A stretch of DNA of 64,000 bases from Progne subis subis (taxonomy: Eukaryota; Chordata; Aves; Passeriformes; Hirundinidae), in the NCBI GenBank assembly GCA_022316685.1, contig JAKJHU010000030.1, forward strand, positions 17,440,018 through 17,504,017. Reading direction: 5' to 3'. The notes below the pieces were generated by a model. It saw nothing but the letters and a program-made list of their open reading frames with translations, did not search any database and was not told the DNA's origin. The translations under genes were made by a program, and so were the position numbers. Shown one piece after another: positions 10,405 to 21,948 of the stretch (position 1 is the stretch's first letter; each line of letters opens with the position of its first letter).

Positions 10405-12610
10405 ATAGATTGGCTTTCAAAGATGTGAAAGTATATAAATGTCTGTTTGAATAGCCATATGCAAACTGTCAAATTTCAAGCCACTGTCATATTTCAAGTT
10501 CTTCTAATGGAGAAGTGAAGTTTCATGCACAAGGCCTCCACAGTGCTGTAATGTGGGGGTTGGGGGGAGGAGTTGGAAAAGGAGCTTTCCCTGCAAATTC
10601 ATTATCTTGGATGACTCAGCCTTTTAAAGTTCCAGAATGAAATAATTATTTAAAATAAAACAGCCTGAGATAGACAGCTGAGGTAGAATTAGTAGCAGAA
10701 ATAGCTACAGCATAGTGAACTAAATTTCTCAAGAGTTTCATATGCTGAGGCTATTTCAGTAATCAATGGTGCTTCTTGCAAAAGCTAATAATCCAAAGGC
10801 CCTGAAGTCAATAGGAAACTTTCCCTCAGTTTTTTGGTCTTCCAAAAGTCTTTGGTCAGACTTCTGAATCATTCCTTCCTGTACCTATTCATAGGGAATA
10901 CAACATGCATGGTCCATCGAAAGCCAGTTCTAACACTGCGTCTCAAGATTGGCATAATCTTGCATTTCACACATTTAATTTCTTCCCTTTGCCAATGTCT
11001 CTTGGCTTCTGATCATTGTGGGCCATCTTAAATGTGTGGTTTAATGGTTTTTCTTCTGGTAAATGCCAGGTAAATTTTCTCATCTGTGGAAAAAAAAAAA
11101 GGAAAGAATCCTTCACAGGATAGACAGAAATAGATATTGTATGCTTTGGGATCTTTAAAAGCCAGAAAAATGACCAGAGCATATTATTCCACTAAGACTA
11201 GAATCTTATTCCCACACCTACAGGTGTTTTCCAGCTTTTCTGTGATGAGCTCCACATCTCAATAAAGAAATTGCCTTGTGAGCACTTATCCTCCAAGTCA
11301 TTGTGTAACATCCCCGTGGCAATTTACATTACATGGAAAACCATACTGAAAAAGCATTTGTGCCTCTTTTTAAGAGGTCTTTAGAGGAATATGGGTATTG
11401 ACCTTCCTGTAAAAGTTGACCATGATTTCTGCTTTTGCTGTTTATCTCATCTCTTCTCCTTCCCTTGGCTCTGTTCCTTTCAGATGAAGTCCAGGATGCA
11501 AGTCAGCGTACTGCAGGCACAGTGAGCTCACCACTGTGCCCTGGACCACAGCTGAGTAATCTCCATCCCAAACCCTTTCTAGGGTGAAGTTTCACTGTGA
11601 CATGCAAAATGCTAACAGGACCACAGATCTTATTTAAAAGCAAAATAAAGAAAGGCAAATCAACACCCAGAGTGATTACTTCAGAGAGAGCTTTGTAGCC
11701 AAGGTTAACACCTCTCCCTGATGCACTCTGCTGTATTTTCCCAGGGTCATTTGCCTTGGTTTTGCAGAAACAACAGGATGGCACTGGGACCTGAACTATG
11801 ACTCTCTGTTGATTCTGCTGTTCTGGATGCTGATGCTGCTCTTTCACAACAGCTGAGCTGGATCGACATGTGACTTATCTTTTCTCTCAAGAAGAGACAT
11901 CAACTAAACCCCTGACATTTTATATAGTTGAGAAGTTGCTTCTGTCATTTCTTGGGATGAAAGATTATAGACTATTAACATAGTCGAATTGCTTATGGAA
12001 ATACCAGTTTGTTTCTTGTTCAAGTAACAGATTCACATCCATTCCCATTTATTTTAAATACATGATTTTCATCACGTTCACATAAAACTGTGCGAAGAAA
12101 AATTTTTAATTGGACTTGTAGAGGCGATCAAGTTTGAAATTTCAAAATTGAAAGAAAGGTAGAGTGGCATTACATATAACTACTCAGGAAAAGTATTTCA
12201 ATACAGAGAATAGTATAAGACTTGTGAACATTATTCCCTTCTTACAGCAAAGGTGAATCTTAAAAGGTTTATTCTAAAATGCTTCTTTAGGACCTGATAA
12301 CTGCTCATATCATGCCATGGAGGACAAGCAGGGATAAGGAAATAATATGACAGTGATTAAATATAGAAATACACATAGTAGCAGCAGGAAATTCCTTTTA
12401 GCTGATACCTTTCTCAGATTTCCAACTACTTAATGTCAGCTTTTGTTGTCAGACTTTTAATATTGTTTATATTTAAAAGAAGAGGGTTTTTGTAACCCGT
12501 CAAAACATGTATTTGCATGGTTCACATAAAATGAAAACCGAAAACTGAATTTCTGGGGAGCAAGCCAGTCAAATATCTGACATTTGGGACACTCTTTCTA
12601 ATTTATACAA
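10405..12610. other. Unique sequence, no gene recognised
   Basis: Non-coding sequence with a G-rich patch near 10555-10580 and a short A tract near 11090-11100. A minus-strand frame of 114 codons (11503-11847) lacks any recognisable domain. No interspersed repeat was recognised up to the inverted repeat at 12611. Confidence 0.5.
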
Positions 12611-12796
12611 GCACTGACAGGGAGATTAGAACAAAACCCAAAATACCCTCTGGTAACGTTTCCAGATATAAAACCTCCTTTTCTAGGGAGTTTTGAGCTT
12701 TTTTTTTTTTTTTTTTTTTTTTTCCTCCTCTTAATAATTCTGTTTTAAGACAGACTTCAACACTCCAGTGACCAAGGGCCAAGACATTGGGGTCTT
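12611..12796 (+). repeat. Left arm of a ~180 bp inverted repeat
   Basis: This segment begins 'gcactgacagggagattaga' and ends 'ccaagacattggggtct'. It is nearly identical to the reverse complement of 15755-15927. I count about seven substitutions and three indels outside the T tract, giving roughly 95% identity by eye. It holds an internal run of 25 T, against 18 A in the partner. The sequence is not CR1 and I do not recognise the family. No matching target-site duplication is visible at the outer edges of the pair. Confidence 0.9.
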
Positions 12797-15754
12797 TCTA
12801 TATATATATTACTTTAATATTTTCATAATAATATGAGGAAGGGTCATCTGAGTGTTCTTGACATAAGAAGTATGGTGACAACTGTCATAGAAGAAGGTTG
12901 CAGAAAACAGGAAAAAGGGTGGAAGCCATGGGTAGCCTTCACTTCAGATAACCTGTGACTTAAGTGATTGATTCCTTGTCTGAGCTTTTCCTTTCTTGGA
13001 GCTCCTGATGCTCAAGAGGGGGTGTGACACAATGCATCAGCTGATGGCAGTGTTAACTCCAGAGCTCTGAAGGAGATTAGCCAATTTCCAAGAATCAGGA
13101 GCCTCTCTAACATGTCACATGCTGATTGCAAGATTGCAGTGGTGAAATATTCCTCTTTCGTCCATAGACAGGATGTAATGCATTACTCACATAAGGTACT
13201 GCACCATGTTCACAGCTTTTCCCTGAGCTCACTGTTAGAGCTGAAGCATTAAAGGGAACATTTGCATGCAGTGAAATCTCGAGTTGTTCCAATGTCAGCG
13301 AAGGCTGGGGAGCCACTTTGCTGTAGTGAAGCATGCTGAGCAATGTCTGAGTTTAATACAAACCAAAGCTCTCCTCAGCATGAGTGAAGGTTGCAGTGTT
13401 GTTTCTTCACATCATGCTCATTCTCTAGGGGTGTCTGGGTCATCTGTTGTGTGTACAGAGATGTTGTCCCTCACCCATCAGGGCTCCAGCAGCTGCTTGT
13501 TGGTGTTCAGAAATGCAACCAAGGCCACAAGACAGCAGGAGCCCATGCTGGGAGGGTGAACCAGAAAGCTGAAATTACAGTGCTTGGATCTTGGCCAGAA
13601 ACACCAGGATGAAAAAACGAACCCTCCAAATGAGCTACTGAGACCTTATGCAGCAGTCACCAGCAGGATGTTTGTTTTCCATCTCCTCCATGGGACCGCA
13701 CATCCAGCTGCAGTTTCCCATCCTAAAGCCGTGCTGAGACTTTTGTTCAAGACTGACTCAGAGGAAATGGTGCCACTCAATGGTGGCACTCATTCAATAG
13801 TGAATCACTGTGTGACTTCCCCCAGTTTGGGGTATTTCCTTAGGGATCTTAAAGCTCATTCTGCAGCCTTCCTTCCCAATGGCTGGATGGATGGAAGAGC
13901 AGGAGCTGTGGGATGGCAGCACAAAGAACATCGACTCTGCAGGCAGGGTGTTCTGTGAGCCTGCTTGTTGCCCCAGGCCTGCTCCAGCAAACCAATACAC
14001 ATATGCTTAACTCTACACTTCTGAGGCATAATCCCGTTAATTTAAATGGGATTACTCATGGGCTTAAATTCCTGCAGGATCAGCAGTGAGGTCTGTTGCT
14101 GCAGCTGCTGGGCGCAGTACAATTAATGGTGTAACAAGAGTTTTGCTCATTCTATACCCAAGGGCTGCCTTGCTGAACATCAACACTGCTCATAGCCTCA
14201 AGTTTGAAAAATGAGCCCTTCTTCATTTCGAAGGTCTCCTGGGTTTTAGCTTCGCTTCATCTTCCTTTACCTGCAAACCAGTCTTTCCAATACTGAACTC
14301 TCCTATGGTTTCTGCCTCTTCTTCATTGTCCCCAGGCTGCACGAAGGATTTTTGTCTCTACCACTGGTTGTGGATCAGTGGATCACCTTAACTGCCTTGA
14401 TCAGTACAGTACGTTGAAACACACACAAGCACACATCCACCCACCCCCGCTTATCTTCTCTAAACAAGCATATTTCCTCCTACTTAACAACTTTCTGCTA
14501 ATCTCCACCATCCTGCTAGGGCAGGCTGCCTCTGAAAAAAAAAAAAAAAAATAGCTCCTCTTCTTGCCCTCAGGTAATTTTTGTCATTGTATCCTACAGT
14601 CAGCCCAGGGGTAATTCCATTGTCTGCAAGAGAAAAGTTAGTTAAAGCTAAGTATGAAAATATGACCTAAAAGCACTTCGCTGCCCCCCCCGCCCCCCTT
14701 CCTTTTTTATACGGATGGAAATTTTATTTTCTATGTAGTAGCTGCTTTTCTATCTGAAATCATCTGACCCCTTAGATTTCAAATGAATCAGTAAGGCTGT
14801 GAAGTTAGTGACTTCAGTTTAACAAATAGCTTAATGAATTAATTAATCAATATCTTGCTTTTAAAGGCCCATGCACAATGTTAGTACATGTAAGTAAGTC
14901 TAACACATAGAATCAGGAGAGGCAGTCTCTGAGGGAAAGTGATTTGCTTTTGTTTAACTGCATGTATTTTAACATTTTGGGCTTAGAAAAAATAATTCTC
15001 CCACTGGAGACCTTTTATGCCAAGTTTAAGCCTGGAGCAACTTTTTATGGCTCAGTTGCAGTAACCCCTTGAATATGGGGGTTTATAATGGAAAGTCTGA
15101 CAAGCTCTCAGCTAAAGCACTTCTAACAGATGTTTCTGTAATGAAAGGGCTGTGCAGAACAGGCAACAGAGAGCAAACTGTATTTTGTATTTTGCAAAGA
15201 TTACGGATGATTGTGCACAATTTATAAAGCAATGGTGACTTTAACCCAAAGCTGCATGCTCACACCAGGCTGTGCCCCGTGTGTGTGCATACATTAACAG
15301 CAGAGTGCTTCACTAAGAGAACCAGCTGTTGAATATAACTTTTGTGTAGATTTTAAAATACAGGTCACTTTGCTCTTCTGACCAGTAATTTGGTAGTGAT
15401 GGCAGTGGCAGGTATGCTTTCATTCAGAGTGCACTGAAGATGGATGATCAGTACTCCATTAAACTGGTCTGAGTAGAAACCAAATTGTCTGTAGCTCAGG
15501 GGAATTGATTTGACACTTTGGGACTTTCTTCTCTACACTGTGTCATCTCCAGCAGTCATAGACGTGGTAGAATGGATCTCCTCCAAGGGGTTGATGCATG
15601 CAAGCTGAGTGCTCGGGGTGTGCTGCGCTGGTTTGTCCCCATCTGGTTTGTGGGCCCTGGGGACAGGGCAGATTTGAGCAGATTGGGAGACTCTGGGGAT
15701 GAAACTGGGCAGAGAATCAGGAAGTGGTGTCCTCACAGCACATTCTAACCTCAG
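12797..15754. other. Spacer between the inverted repeats
   Basis: About 2.96 kb of mostly unique sequence. It begins with a TA-rich patch (12800-12812) and includes an ancient repeat at 13998-14092, a CA-type tract near 14418-14450, an A tract near 14535-14552 and a C run near 14683-14697. Frames of up to ~124 codons resemble no transposase or other known protein, so the spacer gives no evidence that the whole 3.3 kb is one DNA transposon. Confidence 0.55.
13998..14092 (+). repeat. Ancient amniote interspersed repeat with a palindromic core
   Basis: The order 'catatgcttaac', 'taatcccgttaatttaaatg', 'ggattactcatgggcttaaa', 'cctgcaggatcag' matches the old repeat of birds, turtles and crocodilians built around the ATTGACTTCAATGGGA palindrome and ending in 'gctggatcagg'. 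I do not assign a database name. Such copies predate the avian radiation, so this one should align across birds. Confidence 0.6.
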
Positions 15755-15927
15755 AGACCCAGATGTCTTGGCCCTCAGTCACTGGAATGTTGAAGTCTGT
15801 CTTAAAACAGAATTATTAAGAGAAAAAAAAAAAAAAAAAAGGCTCAAAATTCCCTAGAAAAGGAGGTTTTATATCTGGAAACGTTACCAGGGGGTATTTT
15901 GGGTTTTGTTCTAATCTCTGTCAGTGC
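15755..15927 (-). repeat. Right arm of the ~180 bp inverted repeat
   Basis: This is the reverse-oriented partner of 12611-12796, starting 'agacccagatgtcttggccc' and ending 'gttctaatctctgtcagtgc'. It has an 18 bp A tract at 15823-15840. The two arms would pair as a long stem if both were transcribed together. Flanks on neither the inner nor the outer side show further similarity, so the repeat unit is well bounded at about 173-186 bp. Confidence 0.9.
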
Positions 15928-18149
15928 TCATTAAGTGGAGCGCAGAGTCACTGGACCATCATCTGAGGGTGTGTTTGATGGTGCTGTGGAGACCTTGAGA
16001 GGCAGATGCAAGGCTTGCAGAGTCTTTCCAGGCAGGATGCAAATGGCATTTTTATGTCACCCACACTCTGATTTGTCCCAAATGCCTTCTTTTTTATGGC
16101 CGTCTTTTGCCAGTCTGAATTCCTTTTTGGTGAGCAGCAGCGACAATGTGTAATTAACGTTCTCCTGGTTAATGCTCTGTTAATGTGCTGTACCCAGAAA
16201 AATGTGGTCCCTGGGGCTGTATTCATCACTGCCTTGCAGGTAGTTTGGAGTAACTGTGTTCCCTATGTGAAAGCTTCACTTTTCTCCGTCGGTGCAAGGA
16301 GCAGAGGCATCTGTTGGTACTAAATGACTGAGATGAAACTGCTTACAGCATTCTTCAAGTGACAACAGAGGAGAAAAACCCCTGGACTGACTTTATCAAT
16401 TTGCCTTTGATACAGCATGTTATTTTTAGGGTTTAGTTAACATGAAAGCATGTGGGTTCAGGCATGCTGGAGTGGGCTCCTCCCTGCTATTACATTCTGT
16501 AATGCAGTGGACCTGAAAGGATTTGAGCTGCCCATTGTGCCGAAGCCACTCTACCCTTTCAGGGCAGCTTATGGCATCAGTGCATTATCCTCTAAGCTAA
16601 ATTGGCCACTTGTAAGTGTCTGGACAAGTGGTTTTAACTTCTTAGTTATCTGCTCCATGGAAATGGTTTGGTAATTCTTCCATTTTCCTGACTTTGTGTC
16701 TCTTTTTGTTTGTCATGGTTCTTCTTCCCAAATGCCACCTTTGTATCAGAGCTGAAATGGTGCTCCAGCTGCCACAGGTTCCTGAGGAGAGTACAGCCTG
16801 CACTGGAGCAGGAGCTTCCTCATCACCCACCTATCCCTTGGCTGTGGATTCTCTGGTTATGAGAAGCTCAACGTTTTCACCAACCCACCCTTATCTTTCT
16901 GTTCTGGAGCTGCCAAGAAGCAAGAGATAGCTTTTCTCTGAATGAACCCAATAAATTTGTCATAATGGATTCAAATGGGGAAAAGTTATGTTTATCTTAG
17001 TGGAAGGACAAGACAGGAAAGCAAAACTGGAGCAGTGCAGTGCAGAAGTCTCCTGAGAGCATTCCCTTCAGTTTACGCTTCATCAGTCACTGTGGCTTAA
17101 AGGGCTAAACATTTTATTCCTTCTTTTGCCTACGCCACAGCCGTTGGTAAATTTGGGCCTGTGCTGTTCTATCCTTAGCAGACCCCTAATAATCCTCCTC
17201 TGGAGGACCTGTTTTGGTTTTTAAAGGAATTAGATTTGGAGGGCAGTAAGCTGTAATCAAAAATTCACTGTTCAGACTTAGGAACTGCTGATCTCTGATG
17301 TGCCTGCCAAACCTGACTTTGGGCAAGGCACAAGCATCCACATTATAGTTGCCAAAAAAAACGAGGTCTGTTTTGGACCGAAACTTTCAGTAGCTCTGTT
17401 TCCATAATAGAAGATGCATATGGCCAAATTTAAGCCCACAAAAATATTTTCATTAAAATACATTGATGCTATATATGTTATTTTAATGGGAATGGCTTGA
17501 CAGTGCATTGTACTTATTCTTAAGTGATTGATAGTTGCATCCACCCCAAGTGATCGATACTAGGTCAAATCTGACCTATGGCAGTGAGTGATTTTCACTA
17601 CTTACTTATGAATGTTATAGATTTGTTTCCCCAGTGAAATGCATTTCCCCACACTCAGTATTTTAATCTCTTCTTCCACTGTCTGGCTTCTTGGCAGAAG
17701 GCTGTGGAGGTTACCAGAGGAGCCTGAGTGAACTCATCCATCCATTTGCTGACCATTTGAAATGCTGGATGTCTTCTTGTTATTTATCCTTTCCTTTCAC
17801 TGAGGCTCATACATGAACAGTAAATTAACTGAGAGTGCACAGTGACATACTCTGAAACTTTAAATTTATGTGTGCATATATGAAAACCTCCATAAAAATG
17901 TATGAGGGTATTGCAGGAGCTGAGAGTGGATTGCTGCATTTGGTCTGTACAAAGGGAATCTGAGGTGCAGAGTGGTAGGGAATCAAACCTTTTAGTGCCC
18001 AACCTTTTAGAGAATGAGTGTTAATGATAGATTTTAATCAGCAGCAGCATCTTGGTTTGTGATAGCATTAGCTTCAACAGTTTATTGTCCTGATGCAGTT
18101 CACCGTAGCAAAGTAGTTGTGAAAAATGAGGAGCAAGGGTTAATTTCTG
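15928..18149. other. Unique sequence, no gene recognised
   Basis: Non-coding sequence of moderate GC content with no frame above ~93 codons and no interspersed repeat I can name. Confidence 0.5.
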
Positions 18150-18305
18150 TCTGCCTTTAAGCTGATGGCAGAACTCCCAATGACTTCAAAGGGTGAAGAT
18201 CTCACCTCAGGTTTCAGCTGGTGTAAGTTGACATTCCTCCATATACTTCAATAAAATAAATGAAGCCCTGATGATTTATTGCAAGTGAGAATCCAGCCCT
18301 AAGGC
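18150..18305. repeat. Ancient amniote repeat fragment
   Basis: Contains 'actcccaatgacttcaaagg', 'tcagctggtgtaagttgaca', 'cttcaata' and 'gagaatccagccct'. This is the arrangement of an old sauropsid repeat pairing 'ttcaatggagc' with 'tttacaccagctgaggatctggccc'. It is strongly diverged. The family is known to me only by pattern, so the name is left open. Confidence 0.5.
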
Positions 18306-18756
18306 CATTAAGGACAGTAATGTATAAAGCTATAATTATGGAACCATAATTCCATCAAGAGCTTTTGGTGATATCATGGACCAGAGCTAAGTGAATTGTA
18401 CAAATAAATGTAATGGTCTTGCAGTGCAGTGGAAATACCTCTCTCTTTCTCTCTAGATAGAACTAGTAGCACAAAGATATTAAAATATATTTTATCGAAT
18501 CACATCAATAATTGGAAAATAAATATTAAATACAGCTGTGAAATTTCCAGGGCACAGAATCAAAACATGCATTTTGCAGCAGACACTTCAAAATTGTGGA
18601 CAGTTCCCTGCACAGCTGTGATAGCTTGAAGCATAAAATCTCCTCTTGATTTTTATGTTATTTATCATTATCAATCAGCTTTGATAGTATGGCTCAAATT
18701 TCAATGCTGGATGCATCCAGATAACACATAAGTGTTTGGCCTTGTATAACACAGCA
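18306..18756. other. Unique sequence, AT-rich
   Basis: Nothing recognisable. There is a short CT tract near 18441-18456. Confidence 0.5.
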
Positions 18757-18814
18757 ATATAAGGATGAGAGCTAATGGCCTCCAGAAACACCAGGAGAGA
18801 TTTAATTAGATATT

Positions 18815-18850
<36 letters not shown>

Positions 18851-19041
18851 CAGAAAATGTTGTAAAGCATTGGAACAGACTGCTGATGGAAGTGGTGAAG
18901 TCACCATCCCTAGAAACATTCAAAAAGTGTGGATATGGCACTTAAGGACATGATTTAATGAACATGGCAGTGGTTCTAGGTTGACTGTTGGACCTGATGA
19001 TTTTAAATGTCTTTTCCAAACTTAATGATTCATTATTCTAT
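18757..19041 (+). mobile_element. CR1 LINE 3' fragment with an expanded A tract
   Basis: 5'-truncated CR1 tail. 'ctaatggcctccagaaacacc', 'atttaattagatattag', 'gtaaagcattggaacagac', 'gaagtcaccatccctag' and 'gtcttttccaaacttaatg' follow consensus order and end in 'tgattcattattctatag'. In place of the usual 'ggaaaaatttctt' segment there is a run of 28 A (18820-18847). This looks like slippage inside the element rather than a poly-A tail. Confidence 0.9.
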
Positions 19042-20289
19042 AGGAACAGCTGTGTGTGCATGATAATGTACCTAAGTGGCAGGAGTGGATGGAGCCCCAC
19101 ACAGAGAAGAAGACTCTGTAGGTGATTGGGATGGAGGAGCATAGATTGGGTAGGATGATATTGATAATCTACTCTTCTACCTTTTTTCAGCCCTCTTTCT
19201 CCTTTCTATTTATAAATCTGTACCTGGATAATTACTCTCCCAATTAGATAAAGGCATATACAAATACTCAGTCATCCTGTTCTTGCATATACAGACTGGG
19301 TATATAAAGACGTATGTGCACCAGTGGATCTTCCTTCATTTAAAAATCAAATCTCTGCTAGTCTCTCTTCAGCCTTTTGGGTCTCTGAAGCTTCAAGGAA
19401 ACCCAGATGAATTAATTTTCACTAGGAAGATACACCTGAATTACAACCCTGAGTCTCAAGCAGTCTGGGGCTTGAGGAAACACATGGATCAAGATTCAGT
19501 TTGGACTAGATGTGATGATTCTCAATATACAGCTCTCTCTTGACTAGGAAAAACACACTTTTTGTGCGTTAGTCTCTTAAAATCAAGGCAGATAGAGGAA
19601 GAAATTTTAAAAAAAAAGTTTGGAAAAGTGAAAACCTTTGAGCAAGGTATTTTCCTCTTCTCGTTTGCTCATGTAACAGGATTTTTCAAATTTCACACTC
19701 AGCTGTTGGGCATGAGATATCACTCACAGCTCCAGGTATTTGTTGAAAAGTGACTTCAGATTCAAGTTTCCCTTGTGCCACAGTAAACTTTTTTCTGTCT
19801 ATATTTGCTCAGTTGAAATTGTAAAGAAAATAAATGACAGATTTCCTCTGTGGAAAAGTCCTGCAGAATTTAACATTGGTGAAATCATGAGGATCTTCAA
19901 GAATAGGGAACTGTAGAAAACATCAGAACTACCCCTTGAAATTCAGCAGATTTCCTGTCTATTCTACAGCATTTTATATGCAATTTCCTGTTAGAATTAA
20001 AATTATTAAAAAGCCTCAAAATAGGCATTAACAAGGCTGGAATTTTCTGTTAAGTTGTGAAGGACTTTTCCATAGGGAATGTGGCAGGTTAACTGCAGCA
20101 TCTGAACACTGGATCTGGCATGTGGTGGCCTGAGTGGTAGTGAGAGCATCTGCTCTGGAAGGTCTGCAACAGCATCCCTCAGTTCAACCCCTGTTCCATT
20201 TTTTGCAAATGAAACAACCTCCCACAGGCTCTGATTTAACAACCTGTTCACCATAGCTTCAAACCTGTCTCTGGAAAATCTCAGTTCTG
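19042..20289. other. Unique sequence, no gene recognised
   Basis: AT-rich non-coding sequence with frames up to ~86 codons and no known motif or repeat. Confidence 0.5.
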
Positions 20290-20385
20290 AGTCTCATTGA
20301 AGTCACTGAAAATGAGGCACATACTGGACATAAATTACTCATTTATTCAGTGCTTTGCTATGCCAGGCTTAGGCCTGATCTTAAA
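20290..20385. repeat. Ancient amniote repeat fragment
   Basis: The order 'tctcattgaagtcactgaaa', 'attactcatttattcagtgc', 'tttgctatgccaggcttagg' follows the same old sauropsid family as 13998-14092 (palindromic CATTGAAGTCAATGG core, then 'aagtgctttgctggatcaggcct'). Divergence is high. Confidence 0.55.
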
Positions 20386-20863
20386 ATATAAGTGCAGCTT
20401 TTTTCTGCCTTCAGTGGGCTCTAGGGCAGGTGCTACAACAGCATCTCCCCCACACTAGGATATATAACAGGTTAGTCCACCCATTGGATTTCTCACAGGA
20501 TGCAGAAGTGAGTATAGCCTGAGGCTGAAGACATGCGCAAGTGAGATAAGGATCATCTATGGGAATCTGAAGTGAGACTGTCCTAGTTTATACCGCTGAA
20601 GATCTAATCCTGGCTATCTAATAAAACAGTTAGTCTTCAAAATCTTCTTGATAGACTGTGCAAAAGGAGCCCGAAACTGGCATTTTGTTTTTAAAATACT
20701 TCAGGCATACATTTTAAATATCTGCACATAATTCTGGGGAAGTGATTCATAGCGATGCAGGGGAACCTGAGGACACCTCAGAATAAATTGGACAGATGAT
20801 AGTATACATCAGTTTCTCTTAGGAGCAGGAACCCAATTTTTATTGAATTCACAGATAAGGAAG
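20386..20863. other. Unique sequence left of the solo LTR
   Basis: No gene or named repeat is visible. The last five bases (ggaag) resemble the five bases just right of the LTR (ggaga) but do not match them. Confidence 0.5.
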
Positions 20864-21516
20864 TGTCATGATTTAGCCCTAGACAGCAACTCAGCTGCTC
20901 ACTCAATCCCCACACCCCCAGTGGGATGGGGAGGAGAATCAGAAAAAGATAAAACGCATGAGTTAAGATTAAGAACAGTTTAATAATTAAAGTAAAATAA
21001 AGTAAAGTAAAGTAAAGTAAAGTAAAGTAAAGTAAAGTAAAGTAAAGTAAAGTATATATATGTGTATATATATATATATATATACACAGAAAATGGTAAT
21101 GAGAAGACAGATAACAAAAAAAAGAGTGAGGAATAAAACCCAAGAAAGATGAGGATCCATGTTAAAATTGCTGACCACCCACTGACCAATGCCCAACCCA
21201 CCCCTGAGCTGTGATCAACCCTCTTTCAGCCAGCTCCCTCCAGTTTATATTCTATACTATGGTATTCTAGGGTGTGAAATATCCCTTTGGCCAGTTCAGG
21301 TCACCTCTGCTAGCCATGTTCTCTCCTGGCTTCTAGTGCACCTGCTCACTGGCAGAGCCCAGGACACTGAGAAGTCCTTGGCTCAGGGAAAGCACTGCTC
21401 AGCACCAATCAAAACATCAGTTTGTTCTCAATGTTATTCTCATACTGAGTCTGAAACCCAGCACTGCACCAACTATCCAGAAGAAAATGAACTCTATCCC
21501 AGATCAAACTAGGACA
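20864..21516 (-). mobile_element. Solo LTR of an avian endogenous retrovirus (ERVL-like)
   Basis: The 653 bp block starts TGTCATG and ends AGGACA on the plus strand, giving the retroviral TG...CA termini. The minus strand is the coding sense: it starts 'tgtcctagtttgatctggga', has a TATAAA box (complement of 21244-21249), 'aactggccaaagggatattt' upstream of it, and an ATTAAA polyadenylation signal (complement of 20979-20984) near the end. I know this LTR pattern as common in neoavian birds and place it in the ERVL class from memory. No internal retroviral genes lie on either side, so it is a recombination remnant. The target duplications (ggaag / ggaga) have drifted or the call is off. Confidence 0.88.
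20987..21084. repeat. AAGTA pentanucleotide and TA microsatellite
   Basis: Roughly eleven AGTAA units (20991-21053) pass into a (TA)n/(TG) tract to 21084. It lies inside the LTR between its TATA box and polyadenylation signal, where related LTRs usually carry a short ATT-rich stretch. It therefore looks like expansion of native LTR sequence. Confidence 0.95.
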
Positions 21517-21948
21517 GGAGACCTCTTCTTTATATGGAAATCTTATCAGAACTGACTGAGATCACATGCTTTAGTACTGAGTCGTCAGTGAGTTTCTCTT
21601 ATTCCCATATACATTGCTGCATATGTTACCACACACTGTACAATGCTGAAATATGAAATATGTTTACTTGGCTGCCATGTGCCATCTGATTTACTAAACT
21701 GTGAGGAGGCATATGGATGCTTAATTGCAATATATATAACTTTAATAAAGCTCTAAATAACCCCAAAGAACAGACTTCAGATACAAATTTTTCATGTTTA
21801 GAATAATCTGTTTTCTGGTATAAGAAGCAATGTGTATTGTTTGTGGGCCATCTTTACTGTGGCTTGCTGTTCAGGCTGTTCACAGGTCCTGTGTGTGGCG
21901 AGCCCGAAGGCAGTGGAGAAGTGAGTGGTGTTGGAATGGGACAGCAGG
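21517..21948. other. Unique sequence between LTR and minisatellite
   Basis: AT-rich for ~300 bp, then turning GC-richer toward the minisatellite. No gene signals. Confidence 0.5.

Noticed and set aside
12611..15927. A complete DNA transposon with long terminal inverted repeats
   Set aside because: No target-site duplication is visible outside the arms (atttatacaa on the left, tcattaagtg on the right), the arms contain an internal homopolymer, and the spacer shows no transposase. It is left as an open possibility in the findings, not as a call.
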